Positions 31,355-39,890 of a stretch of DNA of 64,000 nt are shown piece by piece. A model generated the notes under the pieces. That model worked only from the letters and a program-made list of their open reading frames with translations, was not told the DNA's origin and did no database searches. Position numbers and translations under genes: made by a program. Each line of letters opens with the position of its first letter. Position 1 is the first letter of the stretch. This DNA is from Magnetospirillum sp902729445 (GTDB lineage Bacteria; Pseudomonadota; Alphaproteobacteria; Rhodospirillales; Magnetospirillaceae). The stretch covers positions 198,539 to 262,538 of the forward strand of contig NZ_CACVCE010000023.1 in NCBI RefSeq assembly GCF_902729445.1, in the 5' to 3' direction.

Positions 31355-33058
31355 TCAGGCCTCGCGGATGGCGGCCAGGAAACGATCGACCTCGGCCCGC
31401 AGGTGGCTGGCTTGGGCCTGCACCAGTTCGACCGCGCTCAACACCTCGCGGGCGGCCTCGTCGGTCATGTGGATGGCCCGACTGACCTCGTTGATGTTTT
31501 CGTAGACCTGATTGGTCCCCGATGCCGCATGGTCGATGTTGCGGGCGATCTCCTGGGTGGCGGCGCCCTGTTCCTCGATGGCGGCGGCGATGGTGGTGGT
31601 GATGCCGTCCATCGACGAGATGGTGTTACCGATATCCTTGATGGCGCCGACCGTCTGGTTGGTTTCCTTCTGGATGGTCGAGACCTGGGCCGAGATATCC
31701 TCGGTCGCCTTGACGGTCTGGCGGGCCAGGTTCTTGACCTCGGAGGCCACCACGGCAAAGCCCTTGCCGGCGTCGCCGGCGCGGGCCGCCTCGACCGTGG
31801 CGTTCAGGGCCAAAAGGTTGGTCTGCTCGGCGATGCCGGTGATCAGCTCGATGATCTCGCCGATCTTGTCGGCGGCTCCGGCCAGGCCGTTGACGCGGGT
31901 GTTGACGCCGTCGGCTTCGCGCGATGCGCTGATCGCCACCTGGTTGGACATGCCGACCTGCTGGGCGATCTCGGAAATCGAGTTCGACAGTTCCTCGGCG
32001 GCTTGGGCCACCATCTTGACGTTGGCGTTGGCCTCGTTGGCGTACTGCGCCGCCGACTGGGCGTCGATGGCCGCCGAATCCGCCACTTCCACCAGATGGC
32101 GGGTGGTGTTGGTCATGGTCTCGGCCGAGGCGGCGACGGTGTTCAGCACTTCGGCCACCGCGGTCTCGAAGCCTGCGATCAGCCCTTCCAGGCGGCGCAT
32201 GCGGGCCTCGCGGGTGGCGGCGGCCTTGCGGGCCTCTTCCTCCATGGCCTGCTTGGCGATGGAATTTTCCTTGAACACCTGGACGGCGCGGCCGATGTCG
32301 CCCACTTCGTCGCGGCGGTCGAGCGCCGGAACCTCGACCGAGATGTCGCCGGCGGCCAGCGCGCCCATGCGCACCGTCATGTCGCGGATCGGGGTGGCGA
32401 TGATGCTGTTGAGAATCCAGCGCACGCCCAGCACCGACAAGATCGCCGCGATGATGCCGCCAATGGTCAGGAAGGTCAGGATCTGGCGCAGCTTCGCTTC
32501 GGTATCGGCGGTCGATAGCGACGAGGACAAAACGGCGATGACGTCACCCGATTCCATTCCCATGCCGCCATGGCAGGCGAAGCACACCTCTTCCTTGGCG
32601 CCTTCGGTGACGCCCAGGACGATGGGATAGGCATAGCGGTAATAGCCGTCGATCATGCGGCCGACCGGCTCCTTGCTGGAAAAGGCTTCGGCGTCGATGG
32701 CATCGACCGGCTTCTTGGGCGCCTTCGATGGCTCGGTCTCGGCCATGTAGGCGGTGACCTTCTCGCCCCAGGCGCTCCACACCTTGCCGGGATAATGGAT
32801 GTTGCGGCTGTCGAACCAGTTGTTGAACACCTGGATGCCGATATTGTCGCCATCCTCGGGTCGCTTGGCCATGACGCTCAGAATCAACGCATGCAGCGAC
32901 GTCATCTCGTTATGAGACAGTTGCTGAAGCTGGCGCTCCATTTCGGAGCGCTCGAAGCGGGCGATAACCAGGACGACACTGGCCACCAAAGTGATGACGC
33001 CGACGCCGACGATGATCATGAAGCGGCTCGAGAGCCTGAGATTACGCCAAGCCTGCAC
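31355..33058 (-). CDS. Methyl-accepting chemotaxis protein with a c-type haem motif in its sensor domain
   Basis: A 567-residue receptor. A membrane helix (about residues 13-33) is followed by a periplasmic domain of the Tll0287/DUF3365 kind containing C159-F-A-C-H163, the CxxCH motif for covalent haem. A second membrane helix, HAMP, and the signalling domain with IAEQTNLLALNATVEAARAGDAGKGFAVVA follow. It probably senses redox state, oxygen or another haem ligand. The GTG at 33058 has AGGAAGGA upstream and is preferred: the open frame to 33184 would read through the ilvE terminator. Family certain; haem attachment inferred. Confidence 0.9.
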   Translation of the reverse strand: MQAWRNLRLSSRFMIIVGVGVITLVASVVLVIARFERSEMERQLQQLSHNEMTSLHALILSVMAKRPEDGDNIGIQVFNNWFDSRNIHYPGKVWSAWGEKVTAYMAETEPSKAPKKPVDAIDAEAFSSKEPVGRMIDGYYRYAYPIVLGVTEGAKEEVCFACHGGMGMESGDVIAVLSSSLSTADTEAKLRQILTFLTIGGIIAAILSVLGVRWILNSIIATPIRDMTVRMGALAAGDISVEVPALDRRDEVGDIGRAVQVFKENSIAKQAMEEEARKAAATREARMRRLEGLIAGFETAVAEVLNTVAASAETMTNTTRHLVEVADSAAIDAQSAAQYANEANANVKMVAQAAEELSNSISEIAQQVGMSNQVAISASREADGVNTRVNGLAGAADKIGEIIELITGIAEQTNLLALNATVEAARAGDAGKGFAVVASEVKNLARQTVKATEDISAQVSTIQKETNQTVGAIKDIGNTISSMDGITTTIAAAIEEQGAATQEIARNIDHAASGTNQVYENINEVSRAIHMTDEAAREVLSAVELVQAQASHLRAEVDRFLAAIREA

Positions 33059-33142
33059 GCTTGTCCGTCCTTCCTGAGTGCCTCGGCCGTCGCCCCCAAC
33101 GCCTCGCCGAATAAGGTCCTTGACCCAGTCAGAGACTATTAT

Positions 33143-33173
33143 GAAAGGCCGGTATTGGGAATACCGGCCTTTC
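33143..33173 (-). terminator. Intrinsic terminator of ilvE
   Basis: GAAAGGCCGGTATT and its perfect complement form a 14-bp stem with a GGG-type loop. It lies 36 bp after the ilvE stop and before the chemoreceptor start, separating the two genes. Confidence 0.75.
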
Positions 33174-33208
33174 GAGAAACGCACAAAAAGTTTTGCGGAC
33201 TGGAATGA

Positions 33209-34084
33209 TTATTCCCTGACCAGCGCTTCGTAGTCAGCGATCAATTGCCGCGAGACCTCGCCGGGGGTGAACGTATAGGGGCCGATCTCGCGGACCGGGG
33301 TGACCTCGGCGGCGGTGCCGGTCAGGAAACATTCGCTGGCCTTGGCCATTTCCTCGGGGAAGATCGCCCGTTCCACCACCTTGATGCCGCGCTGCTTGGC
33401 CAGGGCGATCACGGTCTGACGGGTGATGCCGTTCAGGAAGCAGTCGGGGGTGGGGGTGTGCAGCTCGCCGTCGAAGACGAAGAACACGTTGGCACCGGTG
33501 GCCTCGGCGACCTGGCCGCGCCAATCCATCATCAGGCTGTCCTCGAAGCCGTCACCCTCGGCCTTGTGCTTGCTCATGGTGCAGATCATGTAAAGGCCGG
33601 CCGCCTTCGAGGCGGTGGGCGCGGTCTCGGGGTGCGGGCGCTTCCAGTCGCTGATATTGAGGCGGATGCCGCGCATGCGGGCCTCGGGCGACCAATAGCT
33701 GGGCCAGCTCCACACCGCGATGGCGACATGGATGCGGTTGGCCTGGGCGGCGACGCCCATCATTTCCGAGCCGCGCCAGGCGACCGGGCGGACATAGCCG
33801 TCGACGATGTTGTTGGCCTTGATCACCTCGATGGTGGCGGCGTCGATCTCGGCGGCGCTATAGGGCACCTTCATGCCCAGGATCTCGCCCGACTTGACCA
33901 GCCGCTCGGAATGTTCGGCAAGCTTGAACACCTTGCCGCCATACACCCGCTCGCCTTCGAACACGCAACTGCCGTAATGCAGGCCGTGGGTCAGCACGTG
34001 AACCTTGGCGTCACGCCACGGCAACAGCTTGCCGTCGAACCAGATGAAGCCGTCACGATCGTCGAAGGGGAGGACACCAGCCAT
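33209..34084 (-). CDS. ilvE: Branched-chain amino-acid aminotransferase
   Basis: A 291-residue fold-type IV PLP enzyme that transfers amino groups between glutamate and the keto acids of Leu, Ile and Val. HGLHYGSCVFEGERVYGG is the N-terminal signature, TASKAAGLYMICTMSKHKAEGDGFEDSLMMD contains the PLP Lys (in S-K-A-A-G), and CFLTGTAAEVTPVREIG binds the phosphate. The ATG at 34084 gives the family start MAGVLPFDDRDGFIWFDG and has GGAAA upstream. It is divergent from a MarR gene. Its substrates link to the liu operon at 40016. Confidence 0.95.
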   Translation of the reverse strand: MAGVLPFDDRDGFIWFDGKLLPWRDAKVHVLTHGLHYGSCVFEGERVYGGKVFKLAEHSERLVKSGEILGMKVPYSAAEIDAATIEVIKANNIVDGYVRPVAWRGSEMMGVAAQANRIHVAIAVWSWPSYWSPEARMRGIRLNISDWKRPHPETAPTASKAAGLYMICTMSKHKAEGDGFEDSLMMDWRGQVAEATGANVFFVFDGELHTPTPDCFLNGITRQTVIALAKQRGIKVVERAIFPEEMAKASECFLTGTAAEVTPVREIGPYTFTPGEVSRQLIADYEALVRE

Positions 34085-34168
34085 CGGAGTTTCCGTTCGC
34101 AAGAGGGGTGGGCAGAGTTATAAAGTTACCGTTCGCACTTGCGTCGAGTAACATTTTGAGGCCATATA

Positions 34169-34185
34169 TGTCAATATGACTGACA
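34169..34185 (+). promoter_or_regulatory. Candidate operator at the MarR gene start
   Basis: TGTCA (34169-34173) and TGACA (34181-34185) form an inverted repeat that encloses a smaller GTCA-ATA-TGAC repeat and covers the ATG at 34176. MarR proteins often bind such dyads in their own promoter region. The short arms make this tentative. Confidence 0.3.
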
Positions 34186-34673
34186 TAAAGACCGGCATCA
34201 ATCCCCTCTTCCTGCGCGAGGAGGAGCTGCGCCAAGGCATCGAACTGCTGTTCTACGCCTATCGCGACTTCACGTCCGAGCCCGACGCCATCCTGGCCGA
34301 TTACGGGTTCGGCCGGGCGCACCACCGGGTCATCTATTTCGTCGGCCGCAATCCCGGCATGACCGTGTCGGACCTGTTGGACATCCTGCGCATCACCAAG
34401 CAATCGCTGTCGCGGGTGCTGGGGCAATTGGTGGACGAAGGTTTCGTCACCCAGAAGCCGGGCATCCGCGACCGCCGCCAGCGCCTGTTGGCCCTGACCG
34501 AGAAGGGGATCGAGCTGGAGCGCCAGTTGACCGAGCGTCAGCGCGCCCGGATCGCGCGGGCCTATCGCGAGGCCGGGGCCGAGGCGGTTGAAGGTTTCCG
34601 CAAGGTCATGCTGGGCCTGATCGACGAGGCCGACCGCCCGCGCTTCCCCCTGCGGCAGCCCCCCCGACGGTAG
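34176..34673 (+). CDS. MarR-family transcriptional regulator
   Basis: A 165-residue protein with a winged helix-turn-helix: MTVSDLLDILRITKQSLSRVLGQLVDEGFVTQKPGIRDRRQRLLALTEKG, where the wing carries D-R-R. N- and C-terminal helices would form the dimer. It lies divergent from ilvE and 5 bp before a two-component pair, an arrangement suggesting that it is co-expressed with the response regulator and kinase and may also control ilvE. Ligand unknown. Confidence 0.9.
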   Translation: MTDIKTGINPLFLREEELRQGIELLFYAYRDFTSEPDAILADYGFGRAHHRVIYFVGRNPGMTVSDLLDILRITKQSLSRVLGQLVDEGFVTQKPGIRDRRQRLLALTEKGIELERQLTERQRARIARAYREAGAEAVEGFRKVMLGLIDEADRPRFPLRQPPRR

Positions 34674-34678
34674 GTGCC

Positions 34679-35359
34679 ATGGACGACAAGCCGCACATCC
34701 TGGTGGTCGATGACGATAAAAGGCTGCGCGAGCTGCTGCGCAAATATCTGGCCGACAACGATTATCTGGTGACGGTGGCCGAGGATGCCGCCGACGCGCG
34801 GGCCAAGCTGGCGGTGCTGGCGGTCGATCTGATCGTCCTGGACGTGATGATGCCGGGCGAAGACGGTATCTCGCTGACGCGGGGCATTCGCGGCGAGTTG
34901 GGGGTGCCGATCCTGCTGCTGACCGCCATGGGCGAGGTCGAGGACCGCATCAACGGGCTGGAGGCCGGGGCCGACGATTACCTGACCAAGCCGTTCGAGC
35001 CGCGCGAGCTGCTGTTGCGCATCGCCTCGATCCTGCGCCGGACCCCGAAGCCGGAACCGGCCGGCCAACTGCTTCGTTTGGGCCTGTTCACCTGGGACCC
35101 GGTCCGCGCCGAATTGATGCGCGGCGACGACATGGTCCACCTGACCACCGCCGAGCGCGACCTGATGACCATCCTGGCCGGCGCCGCCGGGCAGGCGGTC
35201 GAGCGCGACGATCTGGCGGCCAGGACCGGCAATTCGGCCAATGCGCGGGCGATCGACGTCCAGGTGACGCGCCTGCGCAAGAAGCTGGAGGACGACCCGC
35301 GCAGCCCGCGCTATCTGCAAACGGTGCGCGGCCAGGGCTATATGCTGAGGCCCGACTGA
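34679..35359 (+). CDS. OmpR-family response regulator
   Basis: A 226-residue protein. The receiver has VVDDDKR (acidic pocket), LIVLDVMMPGEDG with the phospho-acceptor Asp, and DYLTKPFEPREL with the conserved Lys. The C-terminal winged helix includes LTTAERDLMTILA and IDVQVTRLRKKLEDDPRSPRYLQTVRGQGYML. It is followed one base later by its kinase. It is presumably phosphorylated by that kinase and binds promoter DNA; targets unknown. Confidence 0.95.
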   Translation: MDDKPHILVVDDDKRLRELLRKYLADNDYLVTVAEDAADARAKLAVLAVDLIVLDVMMPGEDGISLTRGIRGELGVPILLLTAMGEVEDRINGLEAGADDYLTKPFEPRELLLRIASILRRTPKPEPAGQLLRLGLFTWDPVRAELMRGDDMVHLTTAERDLMTILAGAAGQAVERDDLAARTGNSANARAIDVQVTRLRKKLEDDPRSPRYLQTVRGQGYMLRPD

Positions 35360-35360
35360 C

Positions 35361-36686
35361 ATGACCAACCCGGGCGCCTGGCTGAAAAGACTGGCCCCGC
35401 AGGGGCTGTTGGCGCGCTCGCTGCTGATCATCGTGACGCCGCTGATCGTGGTCCAGCTGGTCAGCACCTTCATCTTCTACACCAGCCACTGGGACACCAT
35501 CGCCAAGCGCCTGGCGCAAGGCCTGGCCGGCGATGTCGGCGGGGTGATCGAGATGATGCGGGCCTTCCCCGACCCGGAAAGCCAGCTGCGGGTGATGCGC
35601 ATCGCCGCCAACAAGATGGACCTGGACATCCGCTTCCATGCCGGCGGCATCCTGCCCAACGTTCCGCCGCCCAAGACCTTGGGCATCATGGAGGCGTCGC
35701 TGTACGACGCGCTGGGCGAACGGGTGCAGCGTCCGTTCATGGTCGATTTCACCTCGTTCGAGCGCGAGGTGCCCATAAGGGTGCAATTGTCCGACGGGTT
35801 GCTGGAAGTGTTCGTGCCCCGGAAGCGCCTGTTCTCGTCGACCACCTATATCTTCGTGCTGTGGATGATCGGCACCTCGATGCTGCTGTTGGGCATCGCC
35901 ATCGTCTTCATGCGCAATCAGGTGCGCAGCGTGCGCAAGCTGGCCACCGCCGCCGACCGCTTCGGGCGCGGCCTGGAAGTCCCCAACTTCAAGCCCGAGG
36001 GGGCGATCGAGGTGCGCCAGGCGGCCCATGCCTTCAACGTCATGCGCGAGCGCCTGAAGCGCCAGATTCAGCAGCGCACCGAGATGCTGGCCGGCGTCTC
36101 GCACGATCTGCGCACGCCGCTGACCCGGATGAAACTGCAATTGGCCATGCTGGGGGATATCGACGGCCGCGCCGACCTGGAAGAAGACGTCCACGAGATG
36201 GAGCGGATGGTCGAGGGCTATCTGGCCTTTGCGCGGGGCGAGGGCAGCGAGGCGCCGGAACCGGCCGAACTGGGCGCGCTGGTCGAAGATGTCGCCGGGC
36301 GCTTCCGCCGCGAGGGGCGTGAACTGGACGTCCATGTCGAAAGCCGGATCACCCTGGCATTGCGCAGACATGCCCTGGCCCGCGCGCTGTCGAACCTGAT
36401 CGGCAACGCCTTTCGTTATGGCGGCCATGTGTGGGTGCGGGTGGTGCGGCTGGACGAAGCGGTCGAGGTGATCATCGACGATGACGGCCCCGGCATTCCG
36501 GCCGACAAGCGCGAGCAGGTGTTCAAGCCGTTCCTGCGGCTGGAAGGATCGCGCAACATCGCCACCGGCGGCGTCGGGCTGGGCCTGACCATCGCCCGTG
36601 ACATCGCGCGCGGCCATGGGGGCGACGTGGTGCTGGAAGACAGCCCGCTGGGCGGATTGCGGGCACGGTTGCGCCTGCCGGCGTAA
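35361..36686 (+). CDS. EnvZ-like sensor histidine kinase
   Basis: A 441-residue membrane kinase with two membrane helices (about residues 18-40 and 165-185) around a periplasmic domain of some 120 residues, then HAMP, the H-box GVSHDLRTPLTRMKL, and the ATPase domain with N-box NLIGNAFRYG, DDDGPGIP, and GVGLGLTIARDIARGHGG. The FxF-like FKPFLRLEGSRN segment and general shape match EnvZ-type kinases paired with OmpR regulators. Signal unknown. Confidence 0.94.
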   Translation: MTNPGAWLKRLAPQGLLARSLLIIVTPLIVVQLVSTFIFYTSHWDTIAKRLAQGLAGDVGGVIEMMRAFPDPESQLRVMRIAANKMDLDIRFHAGGILPNVPPPKTLGIMEASLYDALGERVQRPFMVDFTSFEREVPIRVQLSDGLLEVFVPRKRLFSSTTYIFVLWMIGTSMLLLGIAIVFMRNQVRSVRKLATAADRFGRGLEVPNFKPEGAIEVRQAAHAFNVMRERLKRQIQQRTEMLAGVSHDLRTPLTRMKLQLAMLGDIDGRADLEEDVHEMERMVEGYLAFARGEGSEAPEPAELGALVEDVAGRFRREGRELDVHVESRITLALRRHALARALSNLIGNAFRYGGHVWVRVVRLDEAVEVIIDDDGPGIPADKREQVFKPFLRLEGSRNIATGGVGLGLTIARDIARGHGGDVVLEDSPLGGLRARLRLPA

Positions 36687-36687
36687 G

Positions 36688-36966
36688 TCAGGCCGCGTGG
36701 GCGGCGTGCGGACAGTTGTAATCGACGGTGGCGCAGGCGCCCGGTCGGCACCGCGTGCTGGTCGGGCGCATTTCCCACTTGTCGGGCATGAACCAGGCCC
36801 GGGTGAAGGCTTGGGCGTCCTCGTCCCTTTCGAAACGGAACTCCCCGTGATCGATGACGGTGAAGGTGCCGCGGCAATTCGCCTCGCACCAGCGTTCCAT
36901 CGCCAGATGCATCTCGACCACATAGCCACCGGCGACGCCGTCGTCGCCCAGAACGCAGCATCGCAT
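36688..36966 (-). CDS. Small cysteine-containing hypothetical protein
   Basis: A 92-residue protein with six Cys residues (MRCCVLGD, RWCEANC, RCRPGAC, YNCPHAAH) and a beta-rich middle (GTFTVIDHGEFRFERDEDAQAFTRAWFM). The Cys and His residues could bind metal, but no family is recognised. It ends back to back with the histidine kinase gene and lies upstream of the haem operon on the other strand. The gap 36967-37169 holds no other gene. Confidence 0.55.
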   Translation of the reverse strand: MRCCVLGDDGVAGGYVVEMHLAMERWCEANCRGTFTVIDHGEFRFERDEDAQAFTRAWFMPDKWEMRPTSTRCRPGACATVDYNCPHAAHAA

Positions 36967-37141
36967 TGCTCTTATCCTTTTGGTATGTGCTGGGGTATCT
37001 CTCCTCATGATTGTATCGATGGGGCTGGGTGTGGCGACAGACTCGGCTTGTAAGGAGAGGCGGCCAATTGTGACGGACGCGGCGCTTTGCCAGCTCTTCA
37101 ACCAACTTGCAAACTAGGCCAAAGGGCGTAGCATATGCCGA

Positions 37142-37155
37142 TTGATGTTTGTCAA
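37142..37155 (+). promoter_or_regulatory. FNR/CRP-type site before the haem operon
   Basis: TTGAT-GTTT-GTCAA differs by one base from the FNR consensus TTGAT-N4-ATCAA. It is centred only 21 bp before the ATG at 37170, too near for ordinary class II activation of that start, so it may repress or be chance. The operon content makes oxygen control believable. Confidence 0.35.
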
Positions 37156-37169
37156 TTCCGGGGGCATGG

Positions 37170-38138
37170 ATGACGACCCTGAGGGAAACCCTCCCGAAGA
37201 TTTGGCTGTTCCTCGCCGTGTTTTTGGTCGTCTCGCCCGCCTGGGCGCAAGGGGACGCCAAGCCGATCGATCCGGAACTGCTGGAAAAGATCCGCAAGTC
37301 AAATGCCGAGTGTTTCGCCTGCCACAGCGAGGCGGGGCTGAAGAATCCGCCGCTTCCGGGCCTGGACCTCGCCAAGCTTCGCGACACCATCCGCGACGAC
37401 GAGGTGTTCAAGAACTCGAACCACGGCAAGATGGAATGCCGCCAGTGCCATGGCCAGGGCTACCAGGCCTATCCGCACGCGGTGGGGTCCAAGCAATTGA
37501 TCAGCCCTTGCGAGCAGTGCCACGCCGTCCAGGTGATGAAGGCCGAGATGCAGTTCGACAACTCGGTGCACGCCAAGAACCTGAAGGACAAGTTCACCTG
37601 CAGCACGTGCCATGATCCTCATGTGGCGCTGGCGGCGGCCAAGCTTGGCGACCCGCGCAAGGCGGCGGCCCAGGACAACCACATGTGCCTGGAATGTCAC
37701 AATTCGGACCTGACCTTCGCCAAGTATGCGCCTGCCGACAAGAAGCGCCCGAACATCGACAAGATCCATGCCTGGCTTCCCAACACGCGCCTGCACTGGG
37801 ACGCGGTGCGGTGCGTCGATTGCCACACCCCGGTCGCCAAGACTCTGTCGCACGAGGTCGCCAACAAGGACAAGGCCGAGCGCCAATGCGTGACGTGCCA
37901 CAGCACCAATACCGCGCTGGCGACCAGGCTTTACCGGCATGTCGCCAAGACCGAGGCCAACACCTACGGCTTCGCCAACAGCGCCTTGCTGAACTCGATC
38001 TACGTGGTCGGGGCCACCCGCCATCCGCTGCTGGACTGGGCGATGGTCGCGTTGGTCGCGGCGACGGTGGCCGGCGTGCTGGGGCACGGTCTGGTGCGCA
38101 TCATCCTGGCGTGGCGTCGCAACAGGAGCGGACGATGA
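37170..38138 (+). CDS. Membrane-anchored heptahaem cytochrome c
   Basis: A 322-residue protein with a signal peptide (LPKIWLFLAVFLVVSPAWA) and seven CxxCH motifs, beginning at Cys 48, 90, 114, 144, 173, 215 and 240. A membrane helix near residues 288-312 (MVALVAATVAGVLGHGLVRII) and a basic tail anchor it from the periplasmic side. It should carry electrons between the quinone-linked b-type subunit encoded next (4-bp overlap) and a periplasmic partner. The haem spacing does not match NrfA, NapC or hydroxylamine oxidoreductase. The ATG at 37170 has a GGGGG ribosome site. Confidence 0.85.
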   Translation: MTTLRETLPKIWLFLAVFLVVSPAWAQGDAKPIDPELLEKIRKSNAECFACHSEAGLKNPPLPGLDLAKLRDTIRDDEVFKNSNHGKMECRQCHGQGYQAYPHAVGSKQLISPCEQCHAVQVMKAEMQFDNSVHAKNLKDKFTCSTCHDPHVALAAAKLGDPRKAAAQDNHMCLECHNSDLTFAKYAPADKKRPNIDKIHAWLPNTRLHWDAVRCVDCHTPVAKTLSHEVANKDKAERQCVTCHSTNTALATRLYRHVAKTEANTYGFANSALLNSIYVVGATRHPLLDWAMVALVAATVAGVLGHGLVRIILAWRRNRSGR

Positions 38139-38749
38139 GCGAGCGCATCTATCTCCTGCCGGTATGGATCCGGGCCTGGCATTGGTGCAATGCCTTGCTG
38201 ATCTTGACCCTGATCGTCACCGGGGCCAGCCTGCATTTTTCCGACCCGAAGCTGCCCTTGCTGGAATTTTCGCGGGCGGCCAGCATCCATAACGTGGCGG
38301 GTGTGGCCTTGGCGTCGCTTTACGGGGTGTTCGTGGTCGCCAACATCGTCAGCGGCAATTGGTGGCAGTACGTGCCCAAGCCGCCTGGCATCGGTCACCG
38401 CTGCTTGGTCCAGGCCCGCTATTACGCCTATGGCATCTTTCGCGGCGAAAGCCACCCCTATCCGCCCACGCGTGAGGCCAACTTCAACGCCCTTCAGGCC
38501 GTGGTCTACTGGTTTGTCATGTACATTCTGGTGCCGACCGTGGTGGCCACCGGCCTGGTGTTCATGAACCCGGAAATCGCCCCAGAGCGTCTGTTCGGCT
38601 TGGACGGGCTGCTGCCGGTGGCGGTGCTGCATTACCTCAGCGGAACCATCATCACCCTGTTCGTCGTCGCCCACATCTATCTGGGCACGACCGGGGTCAC
38701 GGTGACCAGCCTGTTCAAGATGATGATTACCGGCTGGCACGAACATTGA
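38135..38749 (+). CDS. Cytochrome b561-type membrane protein
   Basis: A 204-residue integral membrane protein with four helices. His residues suited to bind two b haems appear in IRAWHWCNALLIL, ASIHNVAGVAL, VAVLHYLSG and FVVAHIYLG. This is the family of b-type subunits of hydrogenases, formate dehydrogenases and related enzymes, which exchange electrons with quinones. It overlaps the heptahaem cytochrome gene by four bases, so the two very probably form a complex. Confidence 0.9.
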   Translation: MSERIYLLPVWIRAWHWCNALLILTLIVTGASLHFSDPKLPLLEFSRAASIHNVAGVALASLYGVFVVANIVSGNWWQYVPKPPGIGHRCLVQARYYAYGIFRGESHPYPPTREANFNALQAVVYWFVMYILVPTVVATGLVFMNPEIAPERLFGLDGLLPVAVLHYLSGTIITLFVVAHIYLGTTGVTVTSLFKMMITGWHEH

Positions 38750-38774
38750 ACAACAATTTTGGGGAGTGACCGTC

Positions 38775-39836
38775 ATGAAGAAACTGATGAGTTCAGTTGC
38801 GATCGTTCTGCCGTTGCTGCTGTCCGCCGGCATGGCCAACGCCCAGGAAAAGCCCAAGAGCTTCAAGCCGGTACCGGTTACCGCCGTCAAGGCCGCCGCC
38901 GCGCCGGTTCTGGACGGGGACGCCTCGGACGCGGTGTGGAAGGCCGCCCCGGTGGTCAAGTTCGACGCCATCAAGGGCGTCAACTTCAAGGATAATCTGG
39001 GCAACACCAGCGGGACCGTGCAGGCCGCCTATGCCGGCGACATGCTGTACATGCTGGTGACCTATGACGACCCGACCTTGTCGGTTCGCCGGTCGCCTTT
39101 CGTCAAGCAGCCGGACGGCGCGTGGGTGAAGCTGAAGGACCCGGACGACAAGGGTGGCGACAACAACAAGTTCTACGAGGACAAGATGGCCGCCATCTGG
39201 AACATCGGCGGCTCGATCTTCGGCTTCAACGAGCGCTTCTCGTGCCAGGCCGCCTGCCATGCCGGCGAACCGGGCAAGCCCTATGGCAACAAATACACCA
39301 TGGAAGAAGGCGAGATGGGCGACATGTGGCATCTGAAATATGTCCGTGGCGGCGCCATCGGCCAGATCGACGACCAATATCTCGACCATACCCGCTATGA
39401 CCCCGAGAAGGCCAAGGAAGCCGGGCGCAAGTCCGACGCCAAGACCGGCGGCGGCTACGAGGACGTCAAGCTGGTCGATGGTAAGCCGGAATTCATGAGC
39501 AAGGACGCCAAGGCCGCCAACAAGGGCGGCACCTATTGGCTGAAGGCCGAGGACAAGGTGGCCTTCGACAATTCCAAGTTCGCGGCCGGCGACGAGATCG
39601 CCTCGATCATGGTGGCGCCCTTCACCGGCGACCGCGGCGATATCGCGACCGGGGCCAAGTGGGCCAACGGCAAGTGGACGGTGGAAATCGCCCGCAAGCT
39701 GGTGACCGGCTCGAAGACCGACGTCCAGTTCGACGACATGGCCAAGGCCTATGGGTTCGGACTGGGCTTCTTCGATAACGCCCAGGTCCGCCATGCCTTC
39801 ATCCAGGAGCCGCTGCATCTGGTCTTCCAGAAATAG
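38775..39836 (+). CDS. Periplasmic haem-binding protein related to ethylbenzene dehydrogenase gamma subunit
   Basis: A 353-residue secreted protein with signal peptide MKKLMSSVAIVLPLLLSAGMANA. The body, PVLDGDASDAVWKAAPVVKF ... LYMLVTYDDPTLS ... WTVEIARKLVTGS, matches the EB_dh haem domain found as the third subunit of type II DMSO-reductase enzymes. C157-Q-A-A-C-H162 is a C-x3-C-H motif, a rare spacing for covalent haem. It lies 25 bp after the b561 gene. No molybdopterin or iron-sulphur subunit is adjacent, so it may be an electron carrier or sensor of its own. Confidence 0.82.
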   Translation: MKKLMSSVAIVLPLLLSAGMANAQEKPKSFKPVPVTAVKAAAAPVLDGDASDAVWKAAPVVKFDAIKGVNFKDNLGNTSGTVQAAYAGDMLYMLVTYDDPTLSVRRSPFVKQPDGAWVKLKDPDDKGGDNNKFYEDKMAAIWNIGGSIFGFNERFSCQAACHAGEPGKPYGNKYTMEEGEMGDMWHLKYVRGGAIGQIDDQYLDHTRYDPEKAKEAGRKSDAKTGGGYEDVKLVDGKPEFMSKDAKAANKGGTYWLKAEDKVAFDNSKFAAGDEIASIMVAPFTGDRGDIATGAKWANGKWTVEIARKLVTGSKTDVQFDDMAKAYGFGLGFFDNAQVRHAFIQEPLHLVFQK

Positions 39837-39854
39837 CGGCTGGCATGGACGAAA

Positions 39855-39890
39855 GGGGCCGGCCGCTCATGCGGCCGGCCCCACCTTTTT
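39855..39890 (+). terminator. Intrinsic terminator of the haem operon
   Basis: GGGGCCGGCCGC and its complement form a perfect 12-bp stem with a TCAT loop, followed by ACCTTTTT. It lies 18 bp after the last stop and confirms that the three haem genes end as one unit. Confidence 0.88.

Noticed and set aside
31355..33184. 609-codon version of the haem chemoreceptor
   Set aside because: Its start would lie upstream of, and read through, the ilvE terminator, and it lacks a ribosome site; GTG 33058 has a good one.
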